Below, piece after piece: positions 60,603 through 64,000 of a stretch of 64,000 nt of DNA. The stretch is taken from contig NZ_QKLU01000003.1 of assembly GCF_003208655.1 (NCBI RefSeq), forward strand, positions 571,745 to 635,744, given 5' to 3'. Origin of the DNA: Pedobacter nutrimenti. GTDB lineage: Bacteria; Bacteroidota; Bacteroidia; Sphingobacteriales; Sphingobacteriaceae. Positions within the stretch are counted from its first letter, which is position 1. The number at the start of each line of letters is the position of its first letter. Under the pieces are notes generated by a model, which was given only the letters and a program-made list of their open reading frames with translations, did not search any database and was not told the DNA's origin. The position numbers and the translations under genes are program-made.

Positions 60603-61919
60603 ATGAGACATCAATTAGCAATCGTATATTTTTTTGGACTACTGCTTTATGGTCCACTGGTAAATGCCCAGGACAGCCTGTTTACTTTAAACCAGGTTTG
60701 GGGAAAAGCAAAAGAATACAACAAGGAATTAAAGTTAAGTAAGCTGGAAACCGGACGGAGCCAGGCGCTGCTGAAAGACGCAAAGGCCGAAAGGCTCCCT
60801 GAAATTAATGCAAGTGGTTCCTATTCCAGGCTAACCAATATGCCGGTTTATAAAAACGGCATTTTTCACAGCCCCCAGGTTACCCCGGTTATTGGCCAGT
60901 CGTACAGCGTGGGTGCGGAAGCTTCCCTTAACCTGTACCGGGGCGGAAAAACCAGCCGGGAAATTAGCATTAAAAAAGTAGAGCTCGAGGCCGCACTGAA
61001 CTTGCAGGGACTTTCTCTGGCAGAACTGAAATTTAAAAGTGCTTCGTACTTCTATGAGCTTATAAGAAATCTGCAGTTCAAAAAACTGACCATACAGGAA
61101 ATTGCTTCCGAAGAAAAGCAGTTGACAGAAATTGGCAGTTTATATAAAAATGGAACGGTATTGAAAAGTGACCTGTTGCGTGCGGAGCTCAAAATATCTA
61201 ACCAAAAAATGCTGCTTACAGAAATAGAAAACAATATTTTATTGTCGGTTCAACAGTTAAACATCATTATGGGGCGTCCCGATGCGGCACCATTAACGCC
61301 TTTGGTGAACAATATTGAAATACCGCAGCCCTATGCTTTAAGTTACGAGGATTATCTGTCCATTGCTTACCAAAATGCCTTTGAATTTAGGCTTTCGGAA
61401 AATGCAGTGGCCTTAAGTAATTTAAACCTGAAGCAGGTGAAGTCGAATGTTTTGCCAAGAGTAAACTTGTTTAGCTCCTATGGATATACTTATCCTCAAA
61501 GCCAGTTTTATCCTTATGCCGATGCGCTTTTTTCATTCGGACAGGCAGGCGTAAAAGTAACCATGCCCATTTCGGGTTTTTATTTAAACAGGTATAAAAA
61601 AGAAGCTGCCGCCATAAAAAGGGATCAGCAGGTTGTGCAGCATGAAATTAAACAAGACGAAATTAGAAATGGGGTACGGGCAGCCTACTTGCATTATACC
61701 GAAGCATTGGAACGGATTGAAATTGCAAAGAAAAATATTGTACAGGCAAGCGAAACGCTAAGGATTTTAAAGAACAGTTATTTCAACCAGCAATCGCTCT
61801 TAACGGATCTTCTGGATGCAGAAACGCAGCTTCTTCAATCGAAGTTCGACCTGACTTCAGCACAGGTAAGGGCGCAGGTTCAGTTCTATCAGTTACAAAA
61901 AATAACAGGAAAAATTTAA
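60603..61919 (+). CDS. TolC-family outer membrane channel of a drug efflux operon
   Basis: A 438-residue outer-membrane factor with signal peptide (MRHQLAIVYFFGLLLYGPLV, cut near NAQ). Two helical repeats are visible (VWGKAKEYNKELKLSKLETG; ALSNLNLKQVKSNVLPRVNL), with the typical SYFNQQSLLTDLLDAETQLL near the end. First gene of tolC-emrA-emrB; 10 bp before the adaptor gene. It differs clearly from the TolC-like protein at 732. Confidence 0.9.
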   Translation: MRHQLAIVYFFGLLLYGPLVNAQDSLFTLNQVWGKAKEYNKELKLSKLETGRSQALLKDAKAERLPEINASGSYSRLTNMPVYKNGIFHSPQVTPVIGQSYSVGAEASLNLYRGGKTSREISIKKVELEAALNLQGLSLAELKFKSASYFYELIRNLQFKKLTIQEIASEEKQLTEIGSLYKNGTVLKSDLLRAELKISNQKMLLTEIENNILLSVQQLNIIMGRPDAAPLTPLVNNIEIPQPYALSYEDYLSIAYQNAFEFRLSENAVALSNLNLKQVKSNVLPRVNLFSSYGYTYPQSQFYPYADALFSFGQAGVKVTMPISGFYLNRYKKEAAAIKRDQQVVQHEIKQDEIRNGVRAAYLHYTEALERIEIAKKNIVQASETLRILKNSYFNQQSLLTDLLDAETQLLQSKFDLTSAQVRAQVQFYQLQKITGKI

Positions 61920-61929
61920 ACGCAATAAA

Positions 61930-62991
61930 ATGAATACGACACCAAATAAAATAGATAAAATCGTTGTTGGAACGACCAAAGTGATTGGCATTGGGGTGTT
62001 ATGCGCCTTAAGTATATGGGGCATTAGCCTGATTATGGCCATGTTAAAGTACGAACGGACCAACGATGCGCAGGTTGAAGAATATGTAAATCCGATCAAT
62101 ACAAAAGTTGGGGGCTACATAAAAAAAATCTGTTTCACAGAAAACCAGCAGGTCAATCAGGGAGATACTTTACTGCTTATTGACAACAGTGAATACCGTA
62201 TGCAGCAAGACGAAGCAGAAGCTGCATTGGAAAATGCCAGGTCACAAACCGGTATTCTGGAAGCAAACATTGCTACGCTGAAAAGTAATGCCCAGGTGGC
62301 CTTATCGCAAATTGATGCGGCAAAGGCTAAAATGATCAGGCAGCAGCAGGAGTTTAAACGTTATCAAAACTTACTTAAAGAAGAGTCGACCACCCGGCAG
62401 CATTTTGACAATGTAAAAACGGCATTGGACATTGCGGTTTCAGAGCACCAGGCCACGGTGAATGCCTATAAAGCAGCCTTGTCAAAAATTAAAGATGTGG
62501 AGGCACAGAAACTATCTGTGTTGGCCGAAATCAGAAGGCGTCAGTTTATGCTGGGCCGGAACAAACTCGAGCTGGGTTATACGGTGATTACTGCACCCTA
62601 TAAAGGAAAAGTGGGTAAAAAGATCATTCAGGAAGGACAATTGGTGCAGGCCGGACAGACCATGACATTTATCATTAACCAGCAGGGGGGGAAATGGATT
62701 GTTGCCAATTTCAAAGAAACCCAGATCGGTCAGTTTAAAACCGGACAAAAGGCATTGGTAACGGTTGATGCTTTTCCGGATGCCAAATTTAATGGTGAAA
62801 TAGAGTCTGTTTCCCCGGCAACAGGTTCCAGATATTCTTTGTTGCCACCGGATAATGCCACCGGAAATTTTGTGAAAATTATACAACGGATCCCCATCCG
62901 CATTAAACTCACCGACCAGGACGCAAAAATTGCCGGGTTATCGGCTGGAATGAATGCCAATGTATCCATTAAAAAAGAAAGCTATGAGTAA
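61930..62991 (+). CDS. HlyD/EmrA-family membrane fusion adaptor
   Basis: A 353-residue periplasmic adaptor anchored by one N-terminal helix (GIGVLCALSIWGISLIMAML). Lipoyl/biotinyl-like halves flank a coiled hairpin about 80-180: GYIKKICFTENQQVNQGDTL before, LELGYTVITAPYKGKVGKKI after. The beta-barrel part has KALVTVDAFPDAKFNGEIES. It joins the MFS pump to TolC. Its last 8 bp overlap the pump gene. Confidence 0.93.
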   Translation: MNTTPNKIDKIVVGTTKVIGIGVLCALSIWGISLIMAMLKYERTNDAQVEEYVNPINTKVGGYIKKICFTENQQVNQGDTLLLIDNSEYRMQQDEAEAALENARSQTGILEANIATLKSNAQVALSQIDAAKAKMIRQQQEFKRYQNLLKEESTTRQHFDNVKTALDIAVSEHQATVNAYKAALSKIKDVEAQKLSVLAEIRRRQFMLGRNKLELGYTVITAPYKGKVGKKIIQEGQLVQAGQTMTFIINQQGGKWIVANFKETQIGQFKTGQKALVTVDAFPDAKFNGEIESVSPATGSRYSLLPPDNATGNFVKIIQRIPIRIKLTDQDAKIAGLSAGMNANVSIKKESYE

Positions 62992-64000
62992 TAGTCAATT
63001 ACCCATGTTTAAAACCTGGGCCCCTGAATGGCTCATCCGGTCGACCATTTTTCTGGTGCTTTTGCCTGCCTTGGCTGTATTTGCACTTTATTTCAGTAAT
63101 ACTGCCGAAACGGCCGGTTATTATGGTATGGAACCTGCCGATGTGCAATATTCGAGTGTAATGATGTACGCAACACTGGTGACCATTTTGCCTGTGGATG
63201 ATCGTTTTGTAAAATATTTTACCCCTAGAAAATACTTTATCCTGGGCATCACCCTGAACACCATTACTTACCTGATTTGTGCTTTAACCAAAAATATTGC
63301 AGTTTTTATGGTTTGCCGCTTTATTCAGGGTGCGGTATGTGCATCATTCTGCAGCATCTGTATGAATTTGATTTTTCCCAGGCTGCATTCTGCGCGTGCA
63401 AAAACAATAGGATATTCTATTTTTTATGGTGCCTTGCAGGTGTCAATTCCGGGCTGTGCGCTGTTGTGCAGCTGGCTGCTGTATTATTTTAATTTCAACA
63501 TGTTGTTTTACACTTTAATTGTTCTGGAAGTACCTGGGGTAGTGCTGCTGCTGCTCATTACCAATAATGTGCGTTTTAGAAAAAAGTTTCCCTTGTATCA
63601 GCTCGATTGGGTGAGTTATATTTTTTACACCATTATTTTCTGTGCAGCTGGTTATGTTTTTGTATACGGGCAGCAGCTGAACTGGTTGGATAGTCCGCAA
63701 ATTGTTAACCTTTGCCTGGTCATCCTGGCTGCAGCAGCCTTGTTTATTGTGAGGCAGTTTCATTTAAAAAGGCCCTTTGTAAATTTAAGGTTGTTCAGTT
63801 TTGTGAATTTCAGAAACGGTTTATTGCTGCTGGTGGCTTATTATTTTTTCAAAGGGACAACTGGTTTTGCTTATGCATATTTGCAGGGCATACTGGGTAT
63901 AGACCCGGTTCACCTTACACCGATTTGGATAATTAACATCATTGGAATTGTTTTGGGGATGTTTATTTCCTCGAGGTTTGTTCTTTATGGGACATCTGTA
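62984..64000 (+). CDS. MFS efflux pump, EmrB/DHA2-like, cut by the window end
   Basis: Open from the ATG at 62984 to the last base (339 codons). It begins MSNSQLPMFKTWAPEWLIRS and shows repeated hydrophobic helices, FMVCRFIQGAVCASFCSICM in the helix 4 region, FPLYQLDWVSYIFYTIIFCA and YGQQLNWLDSPQIVNL, a segment typical of EmrB-type 14-helix pumps. The start lies inside the emrA stop region (8 bp overlap), so the two are translationally coupled. The tripartite pump should export hydrophobic drugs; the real substrate is unknown. Confidence 0.9.
   Translation, partial: MSNSQLPMFKTWAPEWLIRSTIFLVLLPALAVFALYFSNTAETAGYYGMEPADVQYSSVMMYATLVTILPVDDRFVKYFTPRKYFILGITLNTITYLICALTKNIAVFMVCRFIQGAVCASFCSICMNLIFPRLHSARAKTIGYSIFYGALQVSIPGCALLCSWLLYYFNFNMLFYTLIVLEVPGVVLLLLITNNVRFRKKFPLYQLDWVSYIFYTIIFCAAGYVFVYGQQLNWLDSPQIVNLCLVILAAAALFIVRQFHLKRPFVNLRLFSFVNFRNGLLLLVAYYFFKGTTGFAYAYLQGILGIDPVHLTPIWIINIIGIVLGMFISSRFVLYGTSV

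Overview
The window reads as chromosome of a Bacteroidetes bacterium, most likely Sphingobacteriaceae (Pedobacter-like). The grounds are SusC/SusD and Oar-like TonB receptors, FecI/FecR-type sigma/anti-sigma sets, DUF4249 and YdeI proteins, few purine-rich ribosome sites, and promoters of the Bacteroidetes type (TTTG, about 19 bp, TAnnTTTG). No rRNA, tRNA, CRISPR array or intact insertion sequence was seen. Both ends cut a gene: an RND pump at the left and an EmrB-like MFS pump at the right.

Layout. 1-2.7 kb: end of a CzcA/CusA-like metal efflux operon. 2.9-6.7 kb: class V aminotransferase, UspA protein with a MarR regulator, a HicA/HicB toxin-antitoxin pair and a small OB-fold protein. 6.8-16.5 kb: GH20 hexosaminidase with PA14 domain, PLC-like phosphodiesterase, FadL-like porin, a TonB receptor with its DUF4249 lipoprotein, and a DinB-like protein. 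16.7-22.4 kb: two ECF sigma factors in tandem, FecR, and an Oar-like receptor. 22.4-24.6 kb: serine hydrolase, XRE-DUF4870 protein and a small protein. 24.6-27.0 kb: an AT-rich accessory patch with two decayed Rhs core fragments and three small orphan genes. 27.1-31 kb: NlpE-like lipoprotein, Tam-like methyltransferase, YdeI protein, aspartyl protease and GNAT. 31-35 kb: PepSY membrane protein and an arsenic operon (arsR, DUF6428, arsC, acr3). 35.1-40.2 kb: a YCII/ECF42-type sigma pair, a RloA/RloB-type (AbiL-like) defence pair apparently inserted at the sigma gene's 3' end, and a candidate secreted toxin with an eCIS-type leader and an ADP-ribosyltransferase-like C terminus. 40.3-44.3 kb: a second serine hydrolase, an Rpn-family fragment and two unknown coupled genes. 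44.3-56 kb: FecR, STN-bearing SusC, SusD, TlpA-like thioredoxin, two small unknowns and an M16 peptidase, which look like a peptide or protein uptake locus. 56-58.4 kb: a second Rpn fragment and two unknown proteins. 58.4-64 kb: a DHFR-like reductase, TetR, AraC, and an EmrAB-TolC-type drug efflux operon running off the window.

The most interesting parts are accessory. They are the toxin candidate at 38.8-40.2 kb, the defence pair beside it flanked by a 37/38 bp duplication of the sigma-factor tail, the Rhs graveyard at 24.7-26.2 kb, and a paired operator arrangement in the ars operon. Everything here is read by eye; no database search, structure prediction or composition statistic was run.
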